Below are positions 13,078-27,800 of a stretch of DNA of 64,000 nucleotides, in pieces. Source of the DNA: Brachionus plicatilis. Its lineage: Eukaryota; Rotifera; Eurotatoria; Ploima; Brachionidae. The translations under genes and the position numbers were made by a program. The notes beneath the pieces were generated by a model that had not been told where the DNA came from, did no database searches, and saw only the letters and a list, made by a program, of their open reading frames with translations. Within the stretch, counting starts at the first letter, position 1. Every line of letters starts with the position of its first letter. The stretch is from assembly GCA_010279815.1 (NCBI GenBank), contig QEOQ01000697.1, positions 1 through 64,000 on the forward strand, written 5' to 3'.

Positions 13078-16000
13078 CTACCAAACTGAGCATTTTTTAA
13101 TCGGATTGTTATTTTGTCCGGTTTTACATTGGAATGCATTACTGAACTCTTCTGAATTTGAAGTAGGTCCAATAATTCGAAATTCACCAGGAGAATGAGG
13201 GTCATTTATGATTGCTTGAATCAAATACTGATCACGTGATTTTCCACACCATAACTGTCCAAAACTAATGAAAAACATTTGCTCAGCAGTATATTTTTCT
13301 AATCCAGGTAATAATGGTTCCTGGCCATTTTTTTCCGACCACCGCTTATATGCCTATAATAAGTTTGTTTTATTTTTTCTTATTTTTTCGTAATTTAAAG
13401 ATTACTCGAAAAGCTTCCTTTAGACCGCCATTGTCAGCAATATTTTCTCCTTGAGTATTGAACCCATTTAGCTTTAGGATAAAAAATGCTTAATTTTTTT
13501 TTTTATTTCTGATTTAACTAACTTTTTTGTTGACTTGTTCTACTGTGTAATTATTATATTGCTCTATTATACATTGAGCCTTCTGCTTGTAAATATGAAC
13601 TGTTCTTATAATAAAATAATAAAATAAAATAATATTAAAATATTTTTTAGGTTCTAAAATTTAAAATATAATGCAGAATTTTTTTAAAACGTTCTTTTTG
13701 AAACAAAATAAAAAGTAAGTTTAATTATTAGAAAATTGACAGAAAAGAGCTATTGTCAAATTAGATTTTGAATATTTTTATTTTTTTGTAGTACCTAAAA
13801 ATTTGTTCTGTGAATGATAAAAATAGTATTGAGTTTAAAATAAAGCGGATGATTTCTTACAAGAAAAAGAATTGTACTTTAGGAATAAGTTAAAAAAAGT
13901 CACCAAAAATTTTGATATGACTCTGAAAATTTAAATTTAAATTTAACAATTTTAACTTAGATCAACAAAATTTTTAAATTAAATTTTCAAAATTTCAAAA
14001 TGGTCAATAGAATTAGTAAATTATCCACAGTTTGATTGGATGGTGAAAGTTTTGGAGCAAAATTAAAACTTGCAGCTTAGCAATTTGTTTAAAAGTGTTT
14101 AATTTTATTTACCAAAGCATCAATATTTAGCAAGGTTTATTTTATAGTGAGAAAAATTTGTTAAATTAAAGAGACAAGCGCAGCGTTCAATCTTTAAATT
14201 AATTTTCCATTCAAATTTAATTCTTTAACAATGAGTTAAAAATTTGCAAATAATTGCAGATAAAAATCAGAATTTGGGTTTAAATTTAATAATTATTTTT
14301 ATAACAGAAAACAAAGAATTAAAAGTATAAATTTTTTGTTAATTAAAAAGGAGGCTTTTAAAAAAATTGAATTATACACATTCTTAAAGATTATTTTTTG
14401 AAAAAGTATCTACTATTTTAAAGATAAAAATGAATTATATAAAACAAATTTTAATTTACTCGTTAGCCCATAAACCAAGGTCATCTTCATCGGGATGATA
14501 AATACCATCTTTGTCGTACAGACGACCTGTTAAAGAAGATTTTTTTAAATGATAAAAAAAGATTTATTTTCAAACCTAAGTCATCAAATCCCTTTAACCA
14601 AAAAAAATTAGATACAAAATTTAAATATTTTTTTAAAAATTTTTACATGAGTTATTTCATGTCCAATGACTGTTCCGATTCCTCCATAATTTAAATATCT
14701 TATCAAAGAATAATAAATAAAAATAAACTTGCAAAAATTTTAAATTACTTTGGATTTGAAGCATCATAAAATGGCGACTGGAGTATTCCGGCTGGAAAGC
14801 CTAGTAAAATTAATTCAAATCAATCACAAAATAAGTTTAATTAATTTTCAAAAGCCTACATATTTGATTTGCTGAAGGACTATAGAAAGCCTAGATTAAA
14901 TTTTTAAAATAATATTCAAAAAATTTTGTTAAATGTTTACATTTACAACTGCTGGTCCAGAAATCCATCTATTTATTTAAAAATAAATAATCAAATTTGT
15001 CTCATAATTAAACAAAAACTTACTCTTTTGGATTATGTGTTTTTCGTATTTGACCTAGTTCAAAGTTTGCTCGTAAAATTTCTAAATTTAAATAATTTTC
15101 TAACAGATCACTTTCACTAAAAATAAACTAAAAATAATTTTAAATTAAAATTTAATATAAATTCAATCAATTCTTTTTATCCTACATCTTTGTATTCGTT
15201 GTCCAAATAAGTATCATTTAAAATCTTATCTGAGTAAGCTATTTTCGAGTCCATGGAATCAACCTTGATATTTTTCTAAATATAATTTCAAAATTTTTTT
15301 AAAAAAAATTTTACTTTTTCCAAAGCGTGTTTCCTTGAAATCGGATCGATCCAAATACTTTCAGTTAAAATAGCTTTAAACTCAAAAAGCAAATTATTGA
15401 TCATCTCAACAGCCTCTTTTTTAGAACTGCTATTGAAATAGCGCGAAATGTACAACCTGCCAACAGCATACTCCATTTTAGTATTGACAAAATTTGAACA
15501 TGACAATGACCTAGGTTGCTTTATACTAGTTCCTTCATATATCTTTTAAATTAATTTTTTTAAATATTAATTGGCACAAAATTGTTAATTTATCAAACTT
15601 TACTTTATCAAACTCTAGTTTAGCTTCTTGAAAAGCTTTTGGCAAAAAGGGTATGGTTTCTTTGACAAAAAGCCATATCAGAAGATTTTTTAGATCACTA
15701 AATTTAAAAAAATTAATCACTCGTAATTTAATAAATAATTGAAAACTTGCTTTTCGTTATTTTTTTTTAAAGAAGCAAAAAGTTTTGTCGCTTCGACAAG
15801 GTACTTCCAATCATCGACTAAAACAATTTCGTTTTCATCAACAGTCACATTCTTCACATCTTGATATATTCCAAATAAATAATTTTTCCATTCGAACTTA
15901 AAAATAAGAATTAAATTCTTGTAAAAAAAAATCGTTAAGTCATTGACTCACATCAGGAATTGCTTTTTCCAGTTGTCCTATGGTCATGTTCTTATAAGTA

Positions 16001-17744
16001 GAATTCCTTCTAAAATCGTCATCCAATTGAAGCTAATTTAATTAAAAATGGTAATTTTTTTAACAAAAAAACAAATGTTATTAAATTTTAAAAAGAGTCA
16101 AAGTCGTGTGAAAAGATTAAAATATTGTGTAAATTTTTAAAATGAAATTTAAGAATAATTCAAGACTTAGAATTAGTGTAAAAACTTAAAAAAGACAAGT
16201 TTTAACCAAAGAGGCAAAACATCCCAAATGCTAGAATTTAAATAGACTCACAGAATATTTTTCATACATTATTATTTTATTACTATAAATTTCGAAGTAC
16301 TTTAATTGAACACATTAATCGAAGTTTAAATATGCATTTTTAATTTTAAAAATAAAGGATCAGTATTAATATTTAAAAATTATTATATTTTTTCTTTTTG
16401 CCTAAAATTGGCTCTATATATTGTTTGATTGCCTTAAGCTTTTAGGTTTTTTCATATTTATATATTTTTTGTTTAAATTCTAGATGTGAAAAATTTAATT
16501 TAACGAGATTCATGTCAAATTTTTGACTAAAGTACAAATAGTTTTATACAGTAATTTTAAATTATAAAAAAAATTCAATTAAAGAAAATTTACAAAGAAT
16601 ATTGTCCTAAAACACATAAAAACTTAATTATATTTTTCGACTGCTTAATTTTTCAACAGGAAAGATCTCAGAGTGTATTAAGATTAAAAATAATTTTTAT
16701 TCTCGAATGTATAAATAGAACCCCATTTAAAATATTCGCAGAAAATTCTTGATTCTTGACTCGTCTTGATTTTAATTGAAAAATCTCACCATTGCAAATT
16801 TTTGTTCTATCTCAAGCATTTTATCTACATCAGCAGTCAAATTTAAATTCTCTTTGTTTAAATTTTTTACCACCGTTATCATTAAATCTTTATAAGCTTG
16901 CATTAGCTTATCATCTAATAAATTTTCCTTGTTAAAAAACCATTCTGGTTGAGATAACTAAATTAAAAAAATTAAAACAAAACAACAAACTTTAATTACA
17001 ACTTACTCTTAAAATGTATTTTTTGGGGTTTTTCGGATTGAGAGAAACAAACAAATCAAACAATTGCCAAGAATTTTTTTTTCTTAATTTTATCAAAAGA
17101 TCAATTAGTGATGTTGAATTTGTTGATTTATTTTGGTTTAACAAAGGCCAGCCATTAAACTTTGATTTCATAATATTTAATAAAATATCAGACCCTTTTT
17201 CTTCTATTTTCCCTAAAAAAAAAAACAAATATTTTTTAAACAAATTAAATAAAATATTACATTCATTTATACAGGAGATAAACAGCTTTTTTGCATTTGA
17301 CGTGGCATTGGTATCATTTGGTCCAATTGGTTCTGCCAAGAGATCTTTATAAAAATTTAAATAGAAATAAAAAAGAAAATTTTTGAATGAGTATTTACCA
17401 GCGATTGAATAGGCTAATTTATCTCTTAAGATTGATAGCTCATCAATTTTCGGCTGATCATCAGGAATTCTGTGATTGTCGCCAAACATTCCACAGCTAA
17501 ATTTGTAAAAATTTTCGCATGGGTCCATTGATTCGTCTAGATTTTTTAGAATAAGATTGGCAGCTTTGATGCAACTTTTAGAAGTGCAAACACTTTGTCT
17601 TGGTGGCTGATGAATCGATATGCTTAGCAAAATACCAAGAATAGTCACAATAATTGACAAAACGAAAATAAATCCTGTTACGACTACTAAAATTTTTTTC
17701 ATATTTGTGTTGGATTTTTGAATTTCTATCATCTCGGTCATCAT
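13078..17744 (-). CDS. M13 metallopeptidase, neprilysin/ECE family, copy B
   Basis: A type II membrane zinc peptidase. The start is the ATG at 17744. A cytoplasmic tail of about 17 residues precedes a transmembrane anchor (ILVVVTGFIFVLSIIVTILG), then [10 protein letters not shown] and DPCENFYKFSCGMFG of the M13 N-terminal lobe. Unlike copies A, C and D, the segments NYGGIGT and VIGHEITH are encoded in one exon (14647 to about 14700), so one short intron next to the zinc motif is absent. [13 protein letters not shown] lies near 13395-13450. The C-terminus reads FQCKTGQNNNPIKKCSVW and stops at 13078. The intron at about 16040-16790 is long and featureless. All catalytic residues are present. 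It lies 219 bp upstream of copy A's start in the same orientation, so it is a tandem duplicate. Confidence 0.88.
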
Positions 17745-18970
17745 CAAATCTAAAAAATTACTTTAAATTTAAAGATGTCAAAAATTTGTAAAGTTAAAAA
17801 AAATTCGATGAAAAATTTTATTAGGTTTTGAATTAAGAATGCTGCAATAAAAACGCTAATTGAGATTTCTTTATCTAACTTAAATTTTTAGACTTTTTAA
17901 GTTTATCTCACAAATAGTTCAAATTTTTTTATCAAACAATCAAAACAAAAAACTTGAGAATATAAAAAGTATAATTTCGAATTTTAAAAATTTAAACATT
18001 GATAAATTTAAAATAAAAACTTTTCAAATAAAATTTAAACTGCGAAAAATTGATAAATAGTTAAAAAATAAATTTAAAAAAATTAAAATTTCAAGCATTG
18101 ATGGTTGATACGTCAACCTAAATAGAGTTAATTCAATATTTAACTTTTTAATTATCCGAGCTAAATTCGGAAAGAATGTGATACACATGTCTTATATTAT
18201 TTATTTTATTATTTAAATCAAATACTTGAAACTTAATTCTAATCAATTAAGAAAATTAAAATCCAGCAAATTTTTTTTACAGCAATAGTTCAATATTTTC
18301 CACTTGAAGAAAATTTAATAGATCGTTGAAAATTAATTTTTTAAAGATCAGAGTCATTTTGAGCTTTAATAAATTTATACTTTCAGCTTAATAAAAACTA
18401 ATACCAATAGAAAAAAAAATTCCATAATAACTAAGAATTTTTATGAAAAAAAATTCAATTTATTATTTTAACTTAATTAAAACAATGTACTGGCATTTAA
18501 AAAAATATAACTATTTAACAAATATTAATATTTAAATACTTTTTAAAATAAATATTTTTAATTAAATCATTTATTTTCTCCAAAAAAAAAATTAAGTAAT
18601 ACTTTTGAACGCAATAAATTCAAATTAAGGCTAATTTACAAATAAAGCGTTTTTATAAAGCTTAAAATCTAGGTATTGAATTAAGTAGCTTAAAAATTAT
18701 AGGATCATGAAATTTACTTCAGCAAGTTTAAGACTATAGGAAAAAAATTAAATCTTTATCTAGCTTGCGTAGATTGTTTAAGAGCACGTTTTTCTACAAT
18801 CTGTTCAAAAATGTTTTTCGGGTAGGTATTTAAGTAAATTAAAAAATTTTAAATTTTATGTCCAGACTTATGTTTTATTTTTAAACCAAGCTGATAAAAA
18901 TAATGGACAATCTTATCTCTACTAGCCTCCTGTTTAGAAGTGATAGAGACCGTATTTATTAACATTCATT
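17745..18970. other. AT-rich spacer between neprilysin copies B and C
   Basis: No gene found. It should contain the promoter of copy B, but no convincing core element stands out against the A/T background. Confidence 0.4.
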
Positions 18971-19235
18971 TACAGTGGTGATTTTATAACAGTATTTTAC
19001 AAAAAATCGGTAAAATTTAGTAAAATTCAAAACGGCCAATTCAAAATTTTTTGAAAAAATGTCTTTTTTTTCCAAAATTATCTCAAAATTCTGAAAATTT
19101 GCGTAATTTTCGTAAAATGCTTCTTTTTCACTTATCGGATTTTACGTTAATTTACGTAAAATGTGGCAAAATTTGGTTAATTTACGGTATTTTACGTAAT
19201 TTTTCGTAAAATACTGTTATCAAATCCCCATTGTA
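18971..19235. repeat. MITE with 30-bp TIRs and TA ends (mariner-like)
   Basis: The left end is tacagtggtgatttta followed by taacagtattttac. The right end is the inverse with three or four mismatches (gtaaaatactgttatcaa then atccccattgta). TA at both edges suits Tc1/mariner target duplication. The inside is a series of degenerate 'ttacgtaaaat' palindromes and does not code. Confidence 0.8.
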
Positions 19236-20044
19236 AGATATAAAAATTTTAAAGTAAATATTAAATTCGTATTCTACAGTTCAAATTAGTTATAACTAAA
19301 ATTTAGAAAAACTATCTTTCGTTGATCAAAACTTTTTTTAATTATGCAATAATTAAAAAAGACTAAATTATACACTCTAATTAAAGATTTTTAAAGAGCT
19401 TAAGCTATTTTTAATTTGCATTTAGAGCTGTTATCTATTAAAAAAAGCTTTCATTAAGAAAAAGTAGTCAGTTATTAATATATTTTTAATCGCTTTTAAG
19501 CAAAATGGATTTAACTGGTTATAGACTAGCTAAAATAGATCATACACCGACAAATAGACTAATTTAGAAAACAATTAAAAAGAAATAGAAGTAATCACAA
19601 AAGAGGATCGTATTATCTATATACCAAACTATTTTTTATTCTTGCTAAAAAGAGATTAAAAATTTTGACTCAAAACACTTGAGCCTTTTGTTAAAATTTC
19701 CAGTTTAAAAATAATTTATAAGCCATTTTATCAGTCAATTAGAGAGTTTAAATATTTAGAGATACTTTGTGGGCAAATTTATTTTTAAGCCTGAGCTTAA
19801 GGAGATAATTTGAATTTAGTCTAAATTTAAAAGAGCGTTACTTATTACATTCAATAGATTGCTTTTCAAATTAAAAATTAAGAACCTCGCCATGGATTAA
19901 TTTTGCTTTATAACGAGAAATAAAAGAATACAAGATAAGCCTTTAAAATATTTATTCACAAAATTCAATTTATTACAACAAAAATAATCATTTAAATTTG
20001 AAAAAAAATGTAAAATGTAAAAGTCCACATTCTTTATATCTGGA
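19236..20044. other. AT-rich spacer, nothing recognised
   Basis: No coding exon or repeat could be supported between the MITE and the 3' end of neprilysin copy C. Confidence 0.4.
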
Positions 20045-23000
20045 TTACCATACCGAGCATTTTTTGGCTGGATTGTTTTTTTGACCTTTTTTACAGCTGA
20101 AAACTTCACTAAACTCTTCCAAATTCGAAGTTGGACCAATTACTCTTTTTAAAAATATTAAAACAAAAAAAATTATAGATTTTTTTAAAACCTGAATTCC
20201 GCAGGAGAATGTTGGCCATTAATGATTCTTGACATTAGATTTTGATCGCGGAATTTACCGCACCAAACTTGAGCGTAATTTATAAAAAACAATTGCTCTT
20301 GATTAAAATTCAAACCAGGCAGTATTGATTCTTCACCATGCTCTTCGGCCCATTTTCTATAGGCCTTTAAAATTTATGTTTTATTTTATCTATTATTTTG
20401 AGCAAATAATTGTTGTTTTACTCTAAAAGATTGTTTTATTCCTCCATTATCAGCAATGTTTTCGCCACAAGTTTGCAAACCATCAATCTTGATAATAAGA
20501 TAATTTTTTTTCAATTAATTAAAAAAATATATGTTACTGTTCTGTTAACTTGAGTTGAATGATAACTATTATACTGATCTACGAAGCATTCAACTTTTTT
20601 TTTATATTTTTCAACTGTTCTAAAAAAAAGCAAATTAAAGATACTTAATCTATAATAAAATAATGATAATGCTTTACTCATTTGTCCAAAGGCCTGCTGA
20701 TTCATCTTCGTGAAAAACTCCATTTTTATCATACAAACGTCCTTTTGTAATACCCTTGAGACTGTTCAAAAAAGGCTCTTTTACACTTACCTCTATCATC
20801 GAATCCCTTTAGATAGAATAATTTTATCTTTTTAGTTGTTAAAATTTATTTAAAAATCCTACATGAGTTATCTCGTGACCAATAACTTAAATAATTTTTT
20901 TGGATTTAAAATTTAGAAATTGATTGATGAAAAAAGTTACCTGATCCAATGCCTCCGTAGTTTAAATAACTAAAAAAATTTAATTCTGTTTAATTTGAAA
21001 AGTTTGAATTTTTACTTTGGGTTTTCAACATCATAAAAAGGAAATTGTAAAATTCCGGCCGGAAAACCTAGATTCAATCATCAAAAATTTAATCTCGATA
21101 CTTAATTGATACTTACAAATTTGGTTATTTGGTGTACTATAAAAAGCCTAGAAAATAAAAAAAAGATTTTTTCTAAATTTTCAAATAAAATCCTAAGATT
21201 GACCTTACATTTACAATCGCTGGTCCAATAAGCCATCTAAACATCAAAAATACAATCTCTTAACTATTAATTTTTTTATAAAATTTATTACTCTGATCGG
21301 TTGTTTGTTTTTCTCAATTTGTTTAAATTTTCAATAGTATCCGCCTTAAGGATATTCATGAAATTAATGAAGAATTCGTTTGGCTCAATGGAATACTTGA
21401 AGACAATTTTTTTTAGAAATTTTCTAGGACAAAATAATTAAGAAAAAATCTACTTGACTATATAAATCTTCCATGTGAGTATTGTTATAAGAAAATTCAG
21501 GAAATCCAATTCTTATATCAATATTATTTGCCTAAGAAAAGACATATTCAAAAAATATTATACTAAAAAATTAATTTTTAAATACTTTGTCAATAGCCAA
21601 CTGTTTACTTTTTGAATCCATCCAATCTAGTTGTTTCAGCATATTTTTGAACTCATTTTGAATATTAAGTATCATCTCGGTAGCCTTAAGTAAAGATGAT
21701 TTTTTACCATAGAACTGTGATAGAACTTTTTACCGCATCTTTGGACGCATTATTAAAATAGTTTTCAACATAGAGCCGTCCTACTGCAAATTCCATTGTT
21801 TCTAGAACAAAATTTGAACAAATTAATGACCTTGGAAGTGAAGAAATTGTCCCTTTAGTAATCTAGAATTTATTTTTAATACAATTGATAAAATAATTTT
21901 ATTTTTAAAAACACTTACTCTGTCGAATTCAAGCTTGGCGTCTTTAAATTTTTTCGGTAACATTGTAGTTCTGTCTTTTATAAACACCCAAATCATTAAA
22001 TTATCAAGATCTCTATTAAACGTTTATAAATTTAAATTATAAAATAAATGCTTGAAATTACTTTGGACGATTTTTCAGAGCATCATGATAAACATCGACT
22101 GCTTGTTCAATGTATTCCCAATCATCAATTAAAATTTGCTCGTCAAAATCAATTGAAATATTGTTTGAGTATTTAAAGATTTTATTAAAATATTTTTTCC
22201 ACTCAAACTTGAATTTATTTTAAAGGCTATTTGAATTTAGTGTCTTTAAATTTACCTTAGGTAATTTGATTTCAAGTTCTCGGAGTGTAAATTTTTTGTG
22301 CACCAAGTTCCTTCTTAAATTTTCATCAATTTGTTTCTTTAAAAAAATTTCACTAAATTGAGTTTTTATTATAATCAGTAAATTTTAACCATTCCGAAAT
22401 CTTTTTCCAGATTGTAAATCTTTTCGATGTCATTTTTTAAATCCCGATTATTAGGGCTAAATAGTTCAATTATCTTTTGCATAAAGGATTTGTAAGCTGA
22501 AACAGTGCTTGGGTCATTGTAAAGTTCTTTATTGAAAAACCAATAAGGCTGACTTAACTAAATTTTATTTATTTTTTAATCGATAAAAGAAATAAATTGA
22601 GATTACCCTAATGATAGAAGTTGACGGAAATTTCGGGCTCGGAGAAATCATCAAATCGAAAATAAAATGTGTATCAAAAAGTCTCATTTTTTTCATTTTA
22701 TCTAGTGAAGAAACAAATTTATAGTCCGAATCTTCAGACAAAATTGGCCATCCAAAAAGTTCATTCTGAATGAAGTTAAGCAATCGCTCTTCACCGATTT
22801 TATCAATAGTTTCTTAAAAAATATTTTCAATTGATTTTCTAAAATTAAAATTAAAATTAAATTTTTTCATACCTTCGTCTGAGCATGAATTAAAGAGATC
22901 TTTGACTTTTTTTATTGATTTATTGTCGTTTTGTTTAACAGGCGTTGACAAAAGGTCAGCTAAATTGTATGCCAATCTTTCCCTCAATGTGTCAAAAGTA

Positions 23001-23374
23001 TCCACTCGAGACTGGTCATCTGGTATTCTGGTATTTTTTTGAAAGTTTCCACATGAAAATTCGTAAAAATTTTCACCTTTATTTATTTAATTCTGAAAAT
23101 TTTGAAAATTTTTTAAAATAGAAGAATACTCACAAGGATTTACATTGAAATTCATGTTCTGAAGCATCATATTAGCTTAAGAAATTGATTTAAATAAATA
23201 TTCCAAAATTTAAATAAATCTTCATTTATTTTACCGGTTTTAATACAAGATTTTGAAGTGCATATTTGACGGCGGTAAAAGCTTGTCTTTTTACTCAGCA
23301 AAATTGACAAAATTATAATTGTGAAAACCAAAAAAGCAACTGAACCATAAATAAGCTTCAAGAACTTCTGATAT
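20045..23374 (-). CDS. M13 metallopeptidase, neprilysin/ECE family, copy C (5' exon unresolved)
   Basis: A type II membrane zinc peptidase paralogous to its neighbours. The first exon I can place begins at 23374 with [18 protein letters not shown], the transmembrane segment, followed by [11 protein letters not shown]. By analogy with copy D, where the intron falls in the same place and phase, a short exon of about 14 codons with the ATG should lie upstream; I could not find it. IGHEITH is on a 23-bp micro-exon (20863-20885). [13 protein letters not shown] lies near 20410-20480. The end is [15 protein letters not shown] with the stop at 20045. Catalytic residues are complete. It is probably active, but a missing start exon would make it a pseudogene, so transcript evidence matters here. 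Confidence 0.8.
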
Positions 23375-23872
23375 CTTATCAAAAAATTATTATTTTAATA
23401 TTGAATTACAGAAATTAAAACATCAGTATCAATAAATAACTTTCTATTAACGTTAATATTTATTTAATATTTCGATAATTCACGTAAAATACCAAAAAGT
23501 CTTATGAGTAAAATATCAAGAATTTATGAAAATTTTTTAAATGTATTTTTATTTCAGCCATAAGTTTGGTGTAAAAAAAATTGATTAATTCTTATTTTTG
23601 TGTTTTATTATGATTTTTTTTTAAATAAATAATTTTTTCAAAAATTAATCAAAATAATCTTTTATACCATATTATATCATAACAAAATAAAATATCAGCA
23701 TAAAATTTTTGCAGAGATTTTTAGATTTAGAAAAAGGTTAAATGTTTACTTTAAAAATTTGCTTCTTCAAATTTAAAATAAAAAATTTTAGAAAAAAACC
23801 TTTTAGTGTTTAATTTAAACATGATCATTTAAATTTGGTCATATACTTAATTTTCTTTAATATGATAAAAAT

Positions 23873-24304
23873 TACAGTGTTGTGCAGAACGGGTTATTAA
23901 AACAGATTAGGTGATCGTTGAAACTCACATATTTTCTCAACAACTTCATACTCATTTTTGCTCTTCGATTCTCCCACAAATTAATTTTGTTCTTCCCAGA
24001 CCATCTCAATCGGATTCAAATCCGCCGATCTAGGTGGAAAACCAATCTTTACCACTGGAGATAATCATCTACATACCTTGAAAGTATACTGTCTACTCAA
24101 AATTTTTCTTCAAAAATTAATTCCTGAGGTGGCATATCATAAAAAAGTGAAACTGAGCTGATTTGAACCCAATTGACATGGTCTGGCACGAACTAAATTA
24201 ATTTATAGGAATTTTTAGGAAAGACTATTGCTCATTTACATAGCACAACGATAATTTTACGTAAGTTTTCCCAAAATTTGGTTAAAAATCAAATCACCGC
24301 TGTA
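23873..24304 (-). mobile_element. Tc1/mariner remnant with transposase C-terminus
   Basis: The minus strand around 24050-23940 reads PPRSADLNPIEMVWEEQN, the final acidic-residue motif of Tc1-type transposases (consensus SPDLNPIENLW), followed by KNEYEVVEKI. The outer ends are TA-bounded with a weak inverted match (tacagtgttgtg against tacagcggtgattt). The right end resembles the MITE at 18971-19235. Stops and deletions are frequent; it is dead. It separates neprilysin copies C and D. Confidence 0.65.
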
Positions 24305-24827
24305 ATAAATTTAAAACATGCAAAATTTTACCTTCTTTCCGACATAATCAATTGAAGTATTTTGAGAATTTGAAAAAAAATTTATTTAAAATTCAAAGAT
24401 AAAAATTGTTAGTTTAACTTTCAAATAGGAAAACTATTTCCCAATTAAAATTAATTGGCATTTATCTTTTTACCACCAAACCTGACAAGACAAAGAGTAT
24501 TTTTTCTAATTTCATTTGATAATTTTCAGAGAAAAAATAACGTTAATAATATTTTTATAGAATATCTTTTTAAGTACTGCACCTAAGCTAAAAAGATAAA
24601 ATTTAATTAACAATTTTAAAAATCATCTTTTTTTTGTTAAGTATTTGACTGATTTTCATAAATAAATTGGAGCTCAGATTTATCAAAAAAAAATTGTAAA
24701 AAAGATTAACAAACAGAAATTTATTTAAAATTGAAAATTCTAAAACATGATTTTGACAAAAATTAAACTTTTATTCAGCTCAAAAAAATAAATAAAACAA
24801 TTTTTTCCATTTTTTAATTTTGTGTTT

Positions 24828-27800
24828 TTACCAAACAGAACATTTTTTGATCGGATTATTAGCTTGACCAAGTTTGCATTTAAAAACTTCTGCAAAATTT
24901 TTTGAATTCGATGTTGGCCCGATAATCCTAGATAGAAATTTATAATTTTTAAATAAAGCTTTTCGATTAAATATTTTTTAATTACCTAAATTCTCCAGGA
25001 CTATGGTTTGAATTCAAAACTCTGTTCAAAAGAGATTGAGATCGATATTTTGTACACCAAACTTGGGCATAATTGATAAAAAACAATTGCTCTTGATTGA
25101 AGTCTAAACCAGGAAGCAATGGTTCTGGACCATTCTTTTTAACCCAGTTTTTATATGCCTTAACATAATCATTTTAATTTAAATACATATTTCTGGTCTT
25201 GATCAATTTCATGACAAGCTCCAAGGTAAGGGTTGTAGTCAGATTAAAGTATTCTTACCCTTAGTCATAAAATTGATCACGGCTCCAGTTTGGCTATGGA
25301 AAAAATTTTTACTCTAAAAGATTCCTTAATACCACCATTGTCAGCTATATTTTCTCCTTGTGTCATAAAACCATTTAGCTAAATACAACATTAGTTAAAT
25401 TCAAATATAAAAAAATCTTAAATGATAAAAATTACTGTTTTATTAATTTGTTTGACTATGAAATTGTTATATTGATCAATAATGCACTGAACTTTTTCCT
25501 TGTATTTGTAAACCGTACTAGATTTAAAAATTAAAATCACATATTATGTTAACCAAAAAATAATTTTTCACTTGTTGGTCCAAAGGCTTGATACTCCATC
25601 GGCATAATAAACTCCATTTTTGTCATGCATGCGACCTCGATCATCAAAACCCTTAATTATTAAGCTACATTTTTGATTGAATTATACTATTAAACTTACA
25701 TGTGTTATTTCATGGCCAATAACTTAAATTAAAAGAAAATTAGATTTTAATTCTATTATTTTTATTGTGTAATGGCCTTACCAGAGCCTATGCCTCCATA
25801 ATTTAGATAGCTATAAAAAAATTTAATTTTTTCCACCAAATTATTTAAAAACTCACTTCGGGTAATCAGCATCATAAAAAGGTGCTTGGAGTATGCCAGC
25901 TGGAAAACCTGTGCAAAATTTATTTTAAAAAGTTTAAAAAATTAAGATTCCCGAATCGTTAAATTTCAATTATTAAATTTTAAATAATTGTGTCTAGTCT
26001 ATTTGAAAATCAAAAATCCTTTACCACCATTTAAAGATTGGGTCACCAAAAAAAAAGAATTCACTTACAGATCTGATTAGCATAGGGACTGTAGAACCTA
26101 AATTAGTTAATTAAATTTTAAATTTTAATATTTTTGTTTATTTAAATATCTAACGCATTAACAACTGCTGGACCTGATATCCATCTAACAATTTAAAAAT
26201 TCAATTCAACATTCATTTGATTTCATTTTAAAAATTACTGTTTTCGATCCCTCTTTATCCTCAGCTCATTGAATCCACTCAAGGCATCAATTTTAAGGAT
26301 TTTTAAAGAATTCTGTAAATATTCATTTTCATTCATCACATACTAAAATAAAATATTTTAATAAATTATATTTAAAAGTGAAATAATCTTTATTCAAACT
26401 AATAAATCACCTTAGAGTATAATTCGTTCAAATGAGTCGAGTTGTATATAAAATCTGGATATCCAACCTTGCTATCAATATTCTCAGCCTTTTTGATAAA
26501 AAATATTTTTTAGCCGCATAAAATCCAAAATACAGTACCTTTGCCAAGGCCAAATTTCTTGATTGATCATCTAACCAGTCGGTCTCTCTAAGTATTTGCA
26601 TAAATTCAACTCGAATATTTTCGATCATTTCACTTGCCTTATTTCACAGATAAATTTTTTTGTCTGGTTTTTAAAATTTTTAGAATTACAGCTTGTTTTG
26701 AATGGTTATTAAAATATCTCATCACGTACAAGCGGCCAACTGCGAATTCCATAACATCCAGAACGTAACTTGAACAAGTAACAGCTCTGGGATGCGACGA
26801 TTTAGTTCCTTTATAAACCTTAAGAAAATTTTTGATTTAAAAAATTGAAAAAAATAAGGAAAATTTACTTTGTCAAATTCTTGTTTGGCATACATATATT
26901 TTTTTGGCAAAGAAGTCACTTCATTTTTAATAGCAGACCACACCATCAAATTTTCCAAGTCACTTGAATGTTTTATTAATTTTTTTAGAGCAATCAATTT
27001 TTGCTTACCTTTTCTTATACAGAACATCTGCCTTATTTATAAAATCGCTGATGAAAGAAAGATATTCTAAGTCATCGACAATTATCGGTTCAGTATCATT
27101 GATTGTGACGTTATTTACTTCACTAAAAATTCCTTCGATAATATATTCTCTCCAGTTAAACTAATCAATATTTTTAGATTTTTTGATAATAAAAATTAAA
27201 TCTTCATTTACATCTGGAATTTGTTTTATCAAGCCTCTAATAGTCGTATTTTTGTAAGAGGAATTTCTTTTCTGGTCTTCGTTTACCAATTTCTAAAGTA
27301 TTAAAAGATAAAATGAAATAAGTTGAAAAATTTGTCTTTACCATGGCTATGGTTTTTTCAATTTCAAGCATCCGATCTACAGATTCAGAAATACGTTCAG
27401 CAGAATTGTTCAAATAAGTCACATATTTGATTATATACTGTTTATATACTTTGACAAAATTAGAGTCATTATAGTACTCTTTATTGAATAGCCATCTTGG
27501 TTGTTGTACCTAAAATTTTTGCCATTAAAGTCAAACATTTCATTTGATTAATTTACTTTAATGATAAGAGATAGAGGATCTTTTGGATTTAGAGTGACAT
27601 GAAAATCGATTAAAGTTTTGTATCCAATTTTTCGAAAATTGACCATTCTTTGAAGAATTGAGATGCTTTTGTTCAAAGGCTTTAGAATGGGCCATCCACA
27701 AAATTCTGAGTCTAGAACTTCTAAGAACTTTTTTTCTCCATTAAGCTGAAATGATTCTAATTTTCTTTTTAGATTTAATTTTTAAATTAAAAGCTTTTTA

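Noticed and set aside
17014..17352. Plus-strand 112-codon frame in neprilysin copy B
   Set aside because: It is the antisense shadow of M13 coding exons.
17745..17747. Upstream TTG as start of neprilysin copy B
   Set aside because: Non-AUG starts are not expected here, and an ATG follows immediately at 17744.
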